In this document: piece by piece, positions 1 to 6,255 of the stretch
Numbering within the stretch: position 1 is the stretch's first letter
Layout: each line of letters opens with the position of its first letter
Source: Ruminococcus sp.
Lineage (GTDB): Bacteria; Bacillota; Clostridia; Oscillospirales; Ruminococcaceae
DNA length: 7,310 bases
Direction of reading: 5' to 3'
Assembly: GCA_024697705.1 (NCBI GenBank)
Contig: JAILFF010000246.1
Location: 1 to 7,310, forward strand
Translations under genes and position numbers: made by a program
Notes under the pieces: generated by a model
Told to the model about the DNA's origin: nothing
The model's database searches: none
The model's input: the letters and a program-made list of their open reading frames with translations, nothing else

Positions 1-2
1 AC

Positions 3-170
3 GCTTGTCATACAAATGAGAACCTGCTTTCGGTAGCGAAGGGCTTTGCGAGGTACGAGCCCGAAAAATACAAGAATTACCGCACGCTGTTCATCGACGC
101 GGAGGCAAGGTGTATGAAGGACAAGGCGGAATATCACGAGAAATTGCGTGAAGATAAAAGATATTCATAG
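3..170 (+). CDS. C-terminal fragment of an unrecognised protein
   Basis: An open frame enters from the left edge and ends at the TAG at 168-170, leaving 55 codons. The visible part is hydrophilic and rich in Lys, Glu, Arg and Tyr, with segments such as ARYEPEKYKNYRTLF and DKAEYHEKLREDKRYS that look like charged helices. There is no membrane segment and no motif I recognise. The other two forward frames are closed by early stops (34-36 in frame 1, 17-19 in frame 2), and codon use is like that of the downstream genes, which supports this frame as real. The start and most of the protein lie outside the window, so no function is offered. About 417 bases without a gene separate it from the ATPase, which has its own promoter, so the two are probably independent units. 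Confidence 0.6.
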   Translation, partial: ACHTNENLLSVAKGFARYEPEKYKNYRTLFIDAEARCMKDKAEYHEKLREDKRYS

Positions 171-200
171 TAAACGACATAATGATTCATACTTTGACTG

Positions 201-245
201 TGTAGGGTCGCTGCACGAACTTAGTTCGTGCCATTGCCCCGACCT
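201..245. repeat. Hairpin module starting TGTAGGG
   Basis: A perfect 8-bp inverted repeat, GCACGAAC (213-220) and GTTCGTGC (224-231), is separated by TTA. An outer pairing of GGTCG (206-210) with CGACC (240-244) flanks it, so the element can form an interrupted hairpin. There is no T-run after the stem, so it does not look like a standard terminator. It begins TGTAGGG, the same opening as the second module at 346, which suggests a dispersed intergenic repeat. The stretch continues to about 320, where it ends CTACA, the inverse of its opening TGTAG. Confidence 0.45.
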
Positions 246-345
246 GTTACTATGATTGCCCGACCGTTTGATTTTGCAATTGGTGTGATTAGGCGGGGGT
301 CGAACCTGTCCCCAACTACAATATATGTTATATGACCCGATTTCA

Positions 346-415
346 TGTAGGGGCGCCTTCAAAATATCCGCACGGACACGCAAGGCACGGGCGTGGGCAA
401 TGCCCCCGCTTCCCC
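346..415. repeat. Second GC-rich hairpin module, TGTAGGGGCG
   Basis: The segment opens TGTAGGGGCG (346-355) and contains a strong hairpin at 391-409: GCG-T-GGGC (391-398), loop AAT, GCCC-C-CGC (402-409), which is seven base pairs with one internal mismatch. The flanking GGGG (350-353) and CCCC (412-415) could extend the pairing. No coding signal with a ribosome binding site is seen here on either strand. Its resemblance to the module at 201 suggests a family of intergenic repeats. The remainder of 171-486 shows nothing further that I can name. Confidence 0.4.
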
Positions 416-486
416 GAAATCGTTATCGTTTCCTCAAAAAATGGTATGTTTTCTTGATTAGAGGGTATTATTTCCCTATGAAACCA

Positions 487-515
487 TTGACAAACGTTTG
501 AAATTCTGATATAAT
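487..515 (+). promoter_or_regulatory. Consensus housekeeping-sigma promoter of the ATPase gene
   Basis: The -35 box TTGACA (487-492) and the -10 box TATAAT (510-515) both match consensus and are separated by exactly 17 bp. A TG at 507-508 precedes the -10 box by one base, giving an extended -10 element. Transcription would start near 521-524, leaving a leader of about 65 nt before the ATG at 588. Intrinsically this should be a very strong promoter, so a repressor would make sense, and the palindromes in and around it are candidate operators. Confidence 0.88.
491..500. promoter_or_regulatory. Palindrome in the promoter spacer, candidate operator
   Basis: CAAACGTTTG is a perfect 10-bp palindrome. 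It overlaps the last two bases of the -35 box and fills the first half of the spacer. A protein bound here would block RNA polymerase. Its AACGTT core recurs twice in the leader at 530-546. The binding protein is unknown. Confidence 0.45.
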
Positions 516-529
516 TAATCTTGCACATG

Positions 530-546
530 AACGTTATTTTAACGTT
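530..546. promoter_or_regulatory. AACGTTA-TTT-TAACGTT inverted repeat in the leader
   Basis: A perfect 7-bp inverted repeat with a 3-nt centre lies a few bases downstream of the predicted transcription start. Each arm contains AACGTT, the core of the palindrome at 491-500. The AT-rich arms make a stable RNA hairpin unlikely, so a DNA-level operator is the better reading. The centres of the three AACGTT copies are 37 and 11 bp apart. Confidence 0.4.
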
Positions 547-587
547 TCGGAAAAATATTCATATCGGAAAGGAAAAGTGAAGGTAAG

Positions 588-3272
588 ATGAAACTTACAG
601 GTTTGACCGCAAAAGAGGTCGAGGAGAGTCGTCAAAAGTACGGCAATAACTCCCTGACCCAGATCCCCCCCGACCCGCTGTGGAAAAAGATCTTGGAGGG
701 CTTTAAAGACCCGATGATCCTTATCCTCTGCGTGGCTCTCGCCGTACAGGTAGTCCTCTGCTTTATGGGACAGGCTGAATGGTATGAGCCCGTGGGCGTA
801 CTTATCGCGATCATGATCGCTAACGGCGTTGCCTCCGTCAGCGAGAACAAGCAGGAAGGCAAGGCTTCGGCTCTTAAGGCTGAGGAAGAAGCAAAGGAGA
901 TGGCTAAGGTCATCCGCGACGGTACTCTTCAGGAGATACACGTAAGCGAAGTCGTTGTCGGCGATATCGTTTTCCTGATGGCAGGCGACAAGCTCCCCGC
1001 CGACGGTGAGATCGTTGACGGAAAGATCATGGTAGACCAGGCGGCTCTCAACGGCGAGACCGAGGAAGCCGAAAAGCGCCCCGTAGAAGGCGGCGAATCC
1101 TACGACACCAAGGATCTTCTTAATAAGCATTACGCTTACCGCGGAACTGTTGTCTGCGGCAGCGAGGGTCACATGGAAGTTAAGGTAGTCGGCGACAAGA
1201 CCCTGTTCGGCGAGCTTGCTCTCGAAGTTCAGGAGGAGACCCGTCAGACTCCGTTACAGGTCAAGCTCGCAAAGCTTGCCAAGCAGATATCCACATTCGG
1301 TTACGTCGGCGCTATCGCTATCGTTATCGGCATACTCTTAAAGACCATAATCGGCGATGGTATGCCTACTACGTTCCTCGATGTAGTTGCTGATGACGGA
1401 ACGAGAACTCAGGGCTGGTTGGGACTCCTTATGAACGCTATCACCGTAGCCGTTACCATCGTAGTCTGTGCCGTTCCCGAGGGTCTGCCCATGCTGACCT
1501 CCATTCTGCTCTCGTTCCAGAGCATGAGAATGGCTAAGGATAACGTACTCGTAAGAAAGATCAACGGTCTTGAGACCGCGGGTTCGCTTTCGATACTCTA
1601 TTCCGACAAGACCGGTACCATCACCGAGGGCAGACTTACCGTTGTTGAAATGTCCACGGGTAATGTAAATATCTTCAAGTCGATGAACGAAATGCCCGCC
1701 GTACTCCAGCAGGATCTCGTTGTCGGCATCGGTATCAACAACTCCGCCTCCGCTTCAAACGGCGAGGTAATCGGCGGTAACAACACCGACCGTGCTCTTA
1801 TGGCGTTCCTCGTTGGCGAAAAGGCTGAGAACCGCATCGACAAGGAAAGCGTAAGAAACTTCGAGGCTTTCGATTCCGCCAAGAAGTATTCGACCGTTAC
1901 CGTAAACGCCGAGGGCAAGAACCTCACCTACATCAAGGGCGCTCCCGAGCGTATCATTGACAAGTGCAAGTTCTACATCGACGAAAAGGGCAACAAGAAG
2001 CCCCTCACCGAAAAGAATTTTCTTATCCAGTACATCGACCAGCAGGCGGGACGCTCTATGAGACTTCTCGGCGTTGCCAAGACCGAAGGCGATACCGTGG
2101 GCGACGACCTCACGCTCGTTTGTGTACTGTCTATCCGCGACAACGTTCGTAAAGAAGCTGCGGACGCTATCAAGGAAGTTCAGAAAGCCGGCATTCAGGT
2201 AGTAATGGTAACGGGCGACCGCAAGGAGACCGCCGTTGCTATCGCTAAAGAAGCAGGACTTATCCAGAAGGATACCGACGTAGCCCTTACCTCTCAGGAA
2301 ATGGGCGAAAAGAGCGACGACGAGCTTAAGGCACTTCTGCCGAACCTGCGCGTTGTTGCAAGAGCGCTGCCTACCGACAAGAGCCGTCTTGTTCGCTGCG
2401 CTCAGGAGCTGAACCTCGTTGTCGGTATGACGGGCGACGGCGTAAACGACTCTCCCGCGCTTAAGAAAGCCGACGTCGGCTTTGCAATGGGCAGCGGTAC
2501 CGAAGTTGCGAAAGAGGCGGGCGACATCACCATTCTCGACGACAACTTCTCGTCTATCGAAAAGGCTATCCTTTACGGCAGAACGATGTTCAAGAGCATA
2601 AGAAAGTTCCTTATCTTCCAGCTGACCGTAAACGTTGCGGCGGTTCTGACCTGCTTCTTAGGACCTATGTTCGGCGAAAATCAGGTAATGACCGTTATCC
2701 AGCTGCTCGTAGTAAACCTCGCTATGGATACCTTAGCAGCTATCGCGTTCGGTTCCGAGCCCGCTCTTAAAGAGTACATGAACGAAATGCCTATCCCGCG
2801 TTCGGAGAGCATCGTCAGCAAGAAGATGTTCATCGAGTTCCTGATAAGCGGTCTGTACATCACTTTCATCTGCCTTGCTATCCTCTTTATCGAGCCTATC
2901 AGAACTCTTGTGGCGACAGGCAACCCCTACGGCGATATGTCGGGAGCTTACAGCGCTCTTTCGGGCGATATGCACACCTACCTCAAAGCCGCAGTATTCG
3001 CCACCTTCATGATGGCTATCACCTTCAACGGCTTCAACGCGAGAACCACTCACCTGAACCCGTTCGAGCAGATCGGCAGAAACACGAACTTCCTCCTCGT
3101 TATGGGCGCTCTGCTTCTTGCGCAGTTCCTGTTCGTAACCTTCGGCGGTCCCGCTCTGAGCGTACACGCTCTCAGCCCTGCCACATGGGGAGTATGTGCT
3201 TTGCTTGCTTTCCTTGTTATCCCGCTTGACATGATAAGAAAAGCGATAATGGGCGCTGACAACAAGCAGTAA
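588..3272 (+). CDS. P-type Ca2+-transporting ATPase, P2B/PMCA type
   Basis: This membrane pump is predicted to export Ca2+ from the cytosol using ATP. The 894-residue protein has the full P-type order: M1-M2 (about 42-84), A domain with N155-G-E157, M3-M4 (about 236-303) with P297-EGLP, phosphorylation site D340 in SDKTGTIT, N domain with K450GAPE, P domain with T542GD and T615GDGVNDSPA, then M5-M10 to the end. Calcium ligands fit P2B pumps: E298 in M4, N682 in M5 with Ala at the +3 position where SERCA has its site-I Glu, and N710/D714 in M6. M8 carries FNGFNAR, close to the PMCA FNxxNAR motif. There is no C-terminal calmodulin-type extension. The TGE motif of the A domain reads NGE. The start at 588 has GAAGG at 579-583 and follows a strong promoter. 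Ca2+ as the substrate is inferred from family and ligands. Confidence 0.93.
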   Translation: MKLTGLTAKEVEESRQKYGNNSLTQIPPDPLWKKILEGFKDPMILILCVALAVQVVLCFMGQAEWYEPVGVLIAIMIANGVASVSENKQEGKASALKAEEEAKEMAKVIRDGTLQEIHVSEVVVGDIVFLMAGDKLPADGEIVDGKIMVDQAALNGETEEAEKRPVEGGESYDTKDLLNKHYAYRGTVVCGSEGHMEVKVVGDKTLFGELALEVQEETRQTPLQVKLAKLAKQISTFGYVGAIAIVIGILLKTIIGDGMPTTFLDVVADDGTRTQGWLGLLMNAITVAVTIVVCAVPEGLPMLTSILLSFQSMRMAKDNVLVRKINGLETAGSLSILYSDKTGTITEGRLTVVEMSTGNVNIFKSMNEMPAVLQQDLVVGIGINNSASASNGEVIGGNNTDRALMAFLVGEKAENRIDKESVRNFEAFDSAKKYSTVTVNAEGKNLTYIKGAPERIIDKCKFYIDEKGNKKPLTEKNFLIQYIDQQAGRSMRLLGVAKTEGDTVGDDLTLVCVLSIRDNVRKEAADAIKEVQKAGIQVVMVTGDRKETAVAIAKEAGLIQKDTDVALTSQEMGEKSDDELKALLPNLRVVARALPTDKSRLVRCAQELNLVVGMTGDGVNDSPALKKADVGFAMGSGTEVAKEAGDITILDDNFSSIEKAILYGRTMFKSIRKFLIFQLTVNVAAVLTCFLGPMFGENQVMTVIQLLVVNLAMDTLAAIAFGSEPALKEYMNEMPIPRSESIVSKKMFIEFLISGLYITFICLAILFIEPIRTLVATGNPYGDMSGAYSALSGDMHTYLKAAVFATFMMAITFNGFNARTTHLNPFEQIGRNTNFLLVMGALLLAQFLFVTFGGPALSVHALSPATWGVCALLAFLVIPLDMIRKAIMGADNKQ

Positions 3273-3318
3273 GCAGTAAAAATTACAAGGGAGATTTCCC
3301 GCAACACTTAAAGAAATC

Positions 3319-3347
3319 GGCTCTCCCACAAAAAGGAGAGCCTTTTT
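3319..3347 (+). terminator. Intrinsic terminator after the ATPase gene
   Basis: GGCTCTCC (3319-3326) pairs perfectly with GGAGAGCC (3335-3342) across an 8-nt A-rich loop, and TTTTT (3343-3347) follows at once. This is a textbook rho-independent terminator, 46 bases past the ATPase stop codon. It ends only 7 nt before the ribosome binding site of the next gene, so that gene depends on read-through or on a promoter I cannot identify. Confidence 0.87.
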
Positions 3348-3368
3348 CAAAAACAGGAGATACCGGAA

Positions 3369-3836
3369 ATGAAAAAAGGAATGTTTATCCTGCTGCTGAC
3401 TGCGCTTATCGGCTGCGAGATATTCCTGCTGGAAGCACATAAAGACCACATCGCACTCGAAAAAGAAGCTAACGAGGGCTACACCCGCTACGCCGAAGAC
3501 AAAAGCGAATATACCGTAACAAAAGGCACGATCACCGATATACCCGAAATGCCGTTCGACAGCATGAGGTATTGCTTCATCGAATACACTACCTCCGAGG
3601 GAAAAAAGGTGACAGACCAGTTCTTCCCGCTTGACACGGACAGCGATAAATTGGGGAACGAGGTGGACATAGCCTATAAGCTTATCCCGGCGGGAACGAA
3701 AATGCGTTCCGAAGCGGCACGCACCGAGTATATCCCGAACACGATACCGCTCCGCCGCAACCGCCTGCTGAGGATAGTCTTCGCGGCAGCAATAGGCATA
3801 ATGGCAGCCCGGGCAATAGTATCGGCAAAGAAATAA
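3369..3836 (+). CDS. Small membrane-associated protein, possibly DUF3592-like
   Basis: I do not recognise this 155-residue protein with certainty. It has a hydrophobic N-terminus (about 5-22), a soluble central part (about 23-130) predicted mostly as beta strands, and a hydrophobic C-terminal helix (about 135-150) ending in Lys-Lys. The central pattern, a V-x-x-G-x-I strand, then F-I-E-Y, G-K-K-V-T and V-D-I-A-Y, recalls DUF3592-type membrane proteins, but this is a pattern match by eye. Residues 13-16 (LIGC) also fit a lipobox, so a lipoprotein signal is possible, though hydrophobic residues continue beyond the Cys. The basic stretch L-R-R-N-R-L-L-R just before the second helix suggests that side is cytosolic, which conflicts with a simple outside domain. 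The start is supported by AGGAGA at 3355-3360, 8 nt upstream. It sits between the ATPase terminator and the seven-gene array. Confidence 0.78.
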   Translation: MKKGMFILLLTALIGCEIFLLEAHKDHIALEKEANEGYTRYAEDKSEYTVTKGTITDIPEMPFDSMRYCFIEYTTSEGKKVTDQFFPLDTDSDKLGNEVDIAYKLIPAGTKMRSEAARTEYIPNTIPLRRNRLLRIVFAAAIGIMAARAIVSAKK

Positions 3837-3921
3837 TAAAGAACAAAAGTTTACGGATATCCCGAAGGATAATACGAAAGAGCAGATAACAAACACTTAA
3901 AAACCGTCTTTAGAGAAATAT

Positions 3922-3929
3922 AAAGGAGG
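3922..3929 (+). promoter_or_regulatory. Perfect Shine-Dalgarno of the first array gene
   Basis: AAAGGAGG lies 8 nt before the ATG at 3938 and continues as CGG, giving AAAGGAGGCGG. The same string with small changes recurs inside the end of each of genes A to F. This is the only non-coding copy. No convincing -35/-10 pair is visible in 3837-3921, so the array may be transcribed together with the gene at 3369. Confidence 0.8.
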
Positions 3930-3937
3930 CGGATAAT

Positions 3938-4399
3938 ATGAAAGGAACATACAAAGGCAACAGCAATTGCATTTATCTTTTTTCAATAATAATTTCCATT
4001 ATTACGGTTCTCGGCGTGCCTTCGACAGCAAAAAGCGACGCGGCGGTGATAGTGTTCACCCTTCTCGGGCTGGGCTGCGGCGTGGGAGGTATGATGTTCG
4101 CTTCAAATATCCCCTGCCGCATAAGCGCGGACGGGACGGGCTTCACCATAACCGAAATGGGCATCGAGAGCCGCTTCGAGTATGACGATGTCGAAAGCAT
4201 CGGGTTTGAATACGTAAACGGGAAATACAGCGGCATGGTAAGGCTCAAAGTGACCGACGAAAGCGGCGTGACCTACTTCTGCGAGTCCTGCCCGCAGAGC
4301 CAAATGACCGAATACCTTAACGACCCCGACGGCGGCGAATGTCCGCAGCTGGTCAGGCTTTGCAGGTATGTAAAGCAGGCAAAGGGGGCGAGGGTATGA
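3938..4399 (+). CDS. Array gene A: two-helix membrane protein with PH-like domain
   Basis: The 153-residue protein starts MKGTYKG and has hydrophobic helices at about 12-31 and 35-56. A soluble domain of about 95 residues then opens at P59-C60-R with S-A-D-G-T-G-F-T-I-T. The strand-rich pattern and a basic N-terminus point to both ends facing the cytosol. The two-helix-plus-beta-domain plan recalls bacterial PH-domain membrane proteins (YdbS/YcxB-like), which is an inference from layout only. Cysteines at 60, 115, 118, 135 and 142 are notable, and 60, 118 and 142 are shared with most of the family. The tail L127NDPD...PQLVRLC leads into A-K-G-A-R-V, whose codons carry the next gene's AAAGGGGG (4381-4388). 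The stop overlaps the next start as ATGA. The start follows the perfect AAAGGAGG at 3922. Confidence 0.88.
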   Translation: MKGTYKGNSNCIYLFSIIISIITVLGVPSTAKSDAAVIVFTLLGLGCGVGGMMFASNIPCRISADGTGFTITEMGIESRFEYDDVESIGFEYVNGKYSGMVRLKVTDESGVTYFCESCPQSQMTEYLNDPDGGECPQLVRLCRYVKQAKGARV

Positions 4400-4854
4400 G
4401 GGGCAGCTACAAGGGCTTCAGCTACGGAGTATATTATTGCTCCGTGTTCTTTATAATCCTATTTCCGATGATCGCGGGCGTTACGAAAAGCGCGGCGGCG
4501 GTAGGGGTGCTGTTCGTTATCGCGGTAGGCGGCGGCGCGGGGCTTATGATGTACGCTTCGAGTATCCCATGCCGCGTGCGGGCGGACGAAACGGGCTTCA
4601 CGATAACCGAAATGGGCTTCGAGAACCGCTTTGAGTACGAAAGTATCGACGATATTTCGTTCAAATACGTTCACGGACGGCTCGGCGGCATGGTGAAGCT
4701 TACCATAAAGCACTCCGGTCTCGACGAGTCGGTGTTCTGCGAGACCTGTTCGCAGGAGTTTCTGACAGACCTGATGAACGACCCCGAAAACGACAAATGC
4801 CCGCAGCTGGTTCGGCTTTGCAGATTTGTTAAGCAGGCAAAGGGGGCGGCGTAA
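4396..4854 (+). CDS. Array gene B: two-helix membrane protein with PH-like domain
   Basis: The start at 4396 gives 152 residues opening MRGSYKG, matching the family opening, and lies 7 nt after AAAGGGGG (4381-4388). The frame stays open upstream to an ATG at 4339, but that would add residues read from gene A's tail in another frame. Helices lie at about 12-30 and 33-54, followed by P58-C59-R and A-D-E-T-G-F-T-I-T-E-M-G, nearly identical to gene A, its closest relative in the array. The G-L-D-E-S-V-F-C-E-T-C segment holds two cysteines, as in A. The end, PQLVRLCRFVKQAKGAA, is read through AAAGGGGG (4839-4846), and the stop TAA shares one base with gene C's ATG (TAATG), the only junction of this kind. 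Confidence 0.87.
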   Translation: MRGSYKGFSYGVYYCSVFFIILFPMIAGVTKSAAAVGVLFVIAVGGGAGLMMYASSIPCRVRADETGFTITEMGFENRFEYESIDDISFKYVHGRLGGMVKLTIKHSGLDESVFCETCSQEFLTDLMNDPENDKCPQLVRLCRFVKQAKGAA

Positions 4855-5327
4855 TGAAAGGAACATTCAAAGGATTCGACACGACGCTCAACGGAGTGAT
4901 TATATTTACATTCTTCATCATGATACCGCTGATATCCGCGTTCTGCGGCTCCGCGTTCTGCTGCGGGGCAGCGTGTCTTATCGGTTCGACTGTCGGGACG
5001 GTACTGGGCTCGATATTGCTGTACAAGGCAAGCAACCTTATCTGCCGCTGGTCGGCTGACGACAAGGACTTCACAATAACGATACTGGGCTTCGATCACA
5101 GCTACCGTTACAGCGAGATCACCGATATCAAATGCGAGTATATCAACGCTCAGAACGGCGGCGCGGCGGTGAAGCTCACCGTTTCAAACAGGTGGGGCGA
5201 TGAATGCTATGTAGAAAACTGCAATATCCCCATGACCGAGCTTCTAAACGACCCCGACGGCAGCAAAAAACCGCAGCTGATGATACTCTGCGACTACGTT
5301 AAGCAGTTAAAGGGGGCGGCGGTATGA
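4854..5327 (+). CDS. Array gene C: two-helix membrane protein with PH-like domain
   Basis: The 157-residue protein opens MKGTFKG and has hydrophobic stretches at about 14-31 and 36-57. The first is longer than in its neighbours, and the region 31-41 is rich in Cys (31, 36, 37, 41) and small residues. The soluble domain opens I63-C-R-W-S-A-D-D and continues D-F-T-I-T, then S-Y-R-Y-S-E-I-T-D-I-K-C-E-Y, V-K-L-T-V and V-E-N-C. It is a divergent member: the usual Pro before Cys64 is replaced by Ile, and the tail reads PQLMILCDYVKQLKGAAV. The ribosome binding site AAAGGGGG (4839-4846) lies inside gene B, 7 nt before the start. The stop overlaps gene D as ATGA. Its function is unknown; only the shared architecture supports a membrane-anchored PH-like role. 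Confidence 0.86.
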   Translation: MKGTFKGFDTTLNGVIIFTFFIMIPLISAFCGSAFCCGAACLIGSTVGTVLGSILLYKASNLICRWSADDKDFTITILGFDHSYRYSEITDIKCEYINAQNGGAAVKLTVSNRWGDECYVENCNIPMTELLNDPDGSKKPQLMILCDYVKQLKGAAV

Positions 5328-5791
5328 ACGGAAAATTCACGGGAACGTACAGAGTGCTTGCTTTATTCATCGCGGTCGTGGGAATGATCGTTATCTGTAT
5401 CGGGCTCTTTGGCGTGGATAAGGAACCGCTTGCAGCTGTGTGCGTGATACTTGTCACGATATGCATTGTTATTCCCGCGGGTCTGATGCTGACCAATATG
5501 CCCGGCGAATACTCGGCGGACGAACTTGGCTTCACGATAACTATGCTTCGCAAAAAACACCGCTTCCGTTACCGCGAGATCGAAAGCGTGACCTGCGAAT
5601 ACTTAGCCCCCGACAGATACGGCAACGCCTATGTGGAGCTTACCGTAAAAAAGCGCTCGGGCGAAACGGAATACTTCACCGAAAACTGCCAATTGCAGAT
5701 GCAGGACATCATGAACGATCCCGACGGCGAAAAGCCGCAGCTTGTGCGGCTCTGCGATTACGTTAATCAGGCAAAGGAGGCGGCGGTATGA
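5324..5791 (+). CDS. Array gene D: two-helix membrane protein with PH-like domain
   Basis: The 155-residue protein opens MNGKFTG, with helices at about 9-31 and 35-57. Its soluble domain starts P60-G-E-Y-S-A-D-E-L-G-F-T-I-T and runs through F-R-Y-R-E-I-E-S-V-T-C-E-Y, Y-V-E-L-T-V-K-K and T-E-N-C. It lacks the Cys found right after the second helix in all other copies (Gly61 instead). It is the closest relative of gene E, with shared P-D-R-x-G-N-A-Y-V-E-L-T-V-K. Its tail ends AKEAAV rather than AKGAAV because the embedded ribosome binding site for gene E is the canonical AAAGGAGG (5773-5780), not AAAGGGGG. This residue change follows directly from the better Shine-Dalgarno. Its start lies 7 nt after AAAGGGGG (5309-5316), and its stop overlaps gene E as ATGA. 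Confidence 0.88.
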   Translation: MNGKFTGTYRVLALFIAVVGMIVICIGLFGVDKEPLAAVCVILVTICIVIPAGLMLTNMPGEYSADELGFTITMLRKKHRFRYREIESVTCEYLAPDRYGNAYVELTVKKRSGETEYFTENCQLQMQDIMNDPDGEKPQLVRLCDYVNQAKEAAV

Positions 5792-6255
5792 AGGGCAGTT
5801 TCAAATGTATGTTCAAGGGGACGACTTATGCCGTCGCGTTTGTCGGGATATTTCTTATGCTTCTCATGGCTCCCGGGGTGACAGCGGGCAGTCTCGCCGC
5901 GGCAGCCGTATTGTTCTTGACGGTGTGCATCGTATTGGCTGCGGGTTTCATGCTTGCAAGCGTCCCCTGCGAATACTCGGCGAACGAGCTGGGCTTCACA
6001 ATAAAGGTGCTCGGCAAAAGCCGTCACTACCGCTACAAAGAACTGGAAAGCGTGAATTGCGAATACGAATGCCCCGACAGATCCGGCAACGCCTACGTGG
6101 AACTTACGGTAAAGACCCTTTCGGGCAATACCGACATCTATACAGAGAACTGCGGCGTGAAAATGCACGAAATAATGAACGACCCCGCAGGTGAAAAGCC
6201 GCAGCTCATGCGGCTCTGCGAGTATGTGAACAGGGCAAAGGGGGCGGCGGTATGA
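5788..6255 (+). CDS. Array gene E: two-helix membrane protein with PH-like domain
   Basis: The 155-residue protein starts MKGSFK and, after Cys7, repeats a second opening M8-F-K-G-T-T-Y. An alternative start at 5809 would therefore also give a family-like N-terminus, but the start at 5788 is preferred because it lies 7 nt after the perfect AAAGGAGG (5773-5780), like every other junction. Helices lie at about 14-32 and 35-57. The soluble domain begins P60-C61-E-Y-S-A-N-E-L-G-F-T-I and ends IMNDPAGEKPQLMRLCEYV. It is most similar to gene D across the soluble part, while the helices of the two differ much more. The tail AKGAAV carries AAAGGGGG (6237-6244) for gene F, overlapped as ATGA. Confidence 0.88.
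   Translation: MKGSFKCMFKGTTYAVAFVGIFLMLLMAPGVTAGSLAAAAVLFLTVCIVLAAGFMLASVPCEYSANELGFTIKVLGKSRHYRYKELESVNCEYECPDRSGNAYVELTVKTLSGNTDIYTENCGVKMHEIMNDPAGEKPQLMRLCEYVNRAKGAAV

Noticed and set aside
285..320. A minus-strand GGTTCGA followed by ACACCA-like bases, resembling a tRNA or tmRNA 3' end
   Set aside because: The five-pair T-arm stem fails at two positions and no acceptor, anticodon or tmRNA body can be found around it.
534..1172. A 212-codon minus-strand open frame over the ATPase start and promoter
   Set aside because: It overlaps the consensus promoter and the conserved N-terminal part of the pump. Its translation has no recognisable pattern.
2733..3896. A 387-codon open frame on the minus strand across the ATPase end and the whole next gene
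   Set aside because: It is antisense to two well-supported genes, has no clear ribosome binding site and shows no family pattern. It is explained by codon bias that avoids stop triplets in the opposite frame.
3919..3924. TATAAA as a -10 box for the array
   Set aside because: It overlaps the ribosome binding site of gene A and has no -35 box at a suitable distance.
4339..4395. A longer start for array gene B at 4339
   Set aside because: The extra residues are read from gene A's conserved tail in another frame, while the start at 4396 has the family opening, the ATGA overlap and the standard 7-nt spacing.
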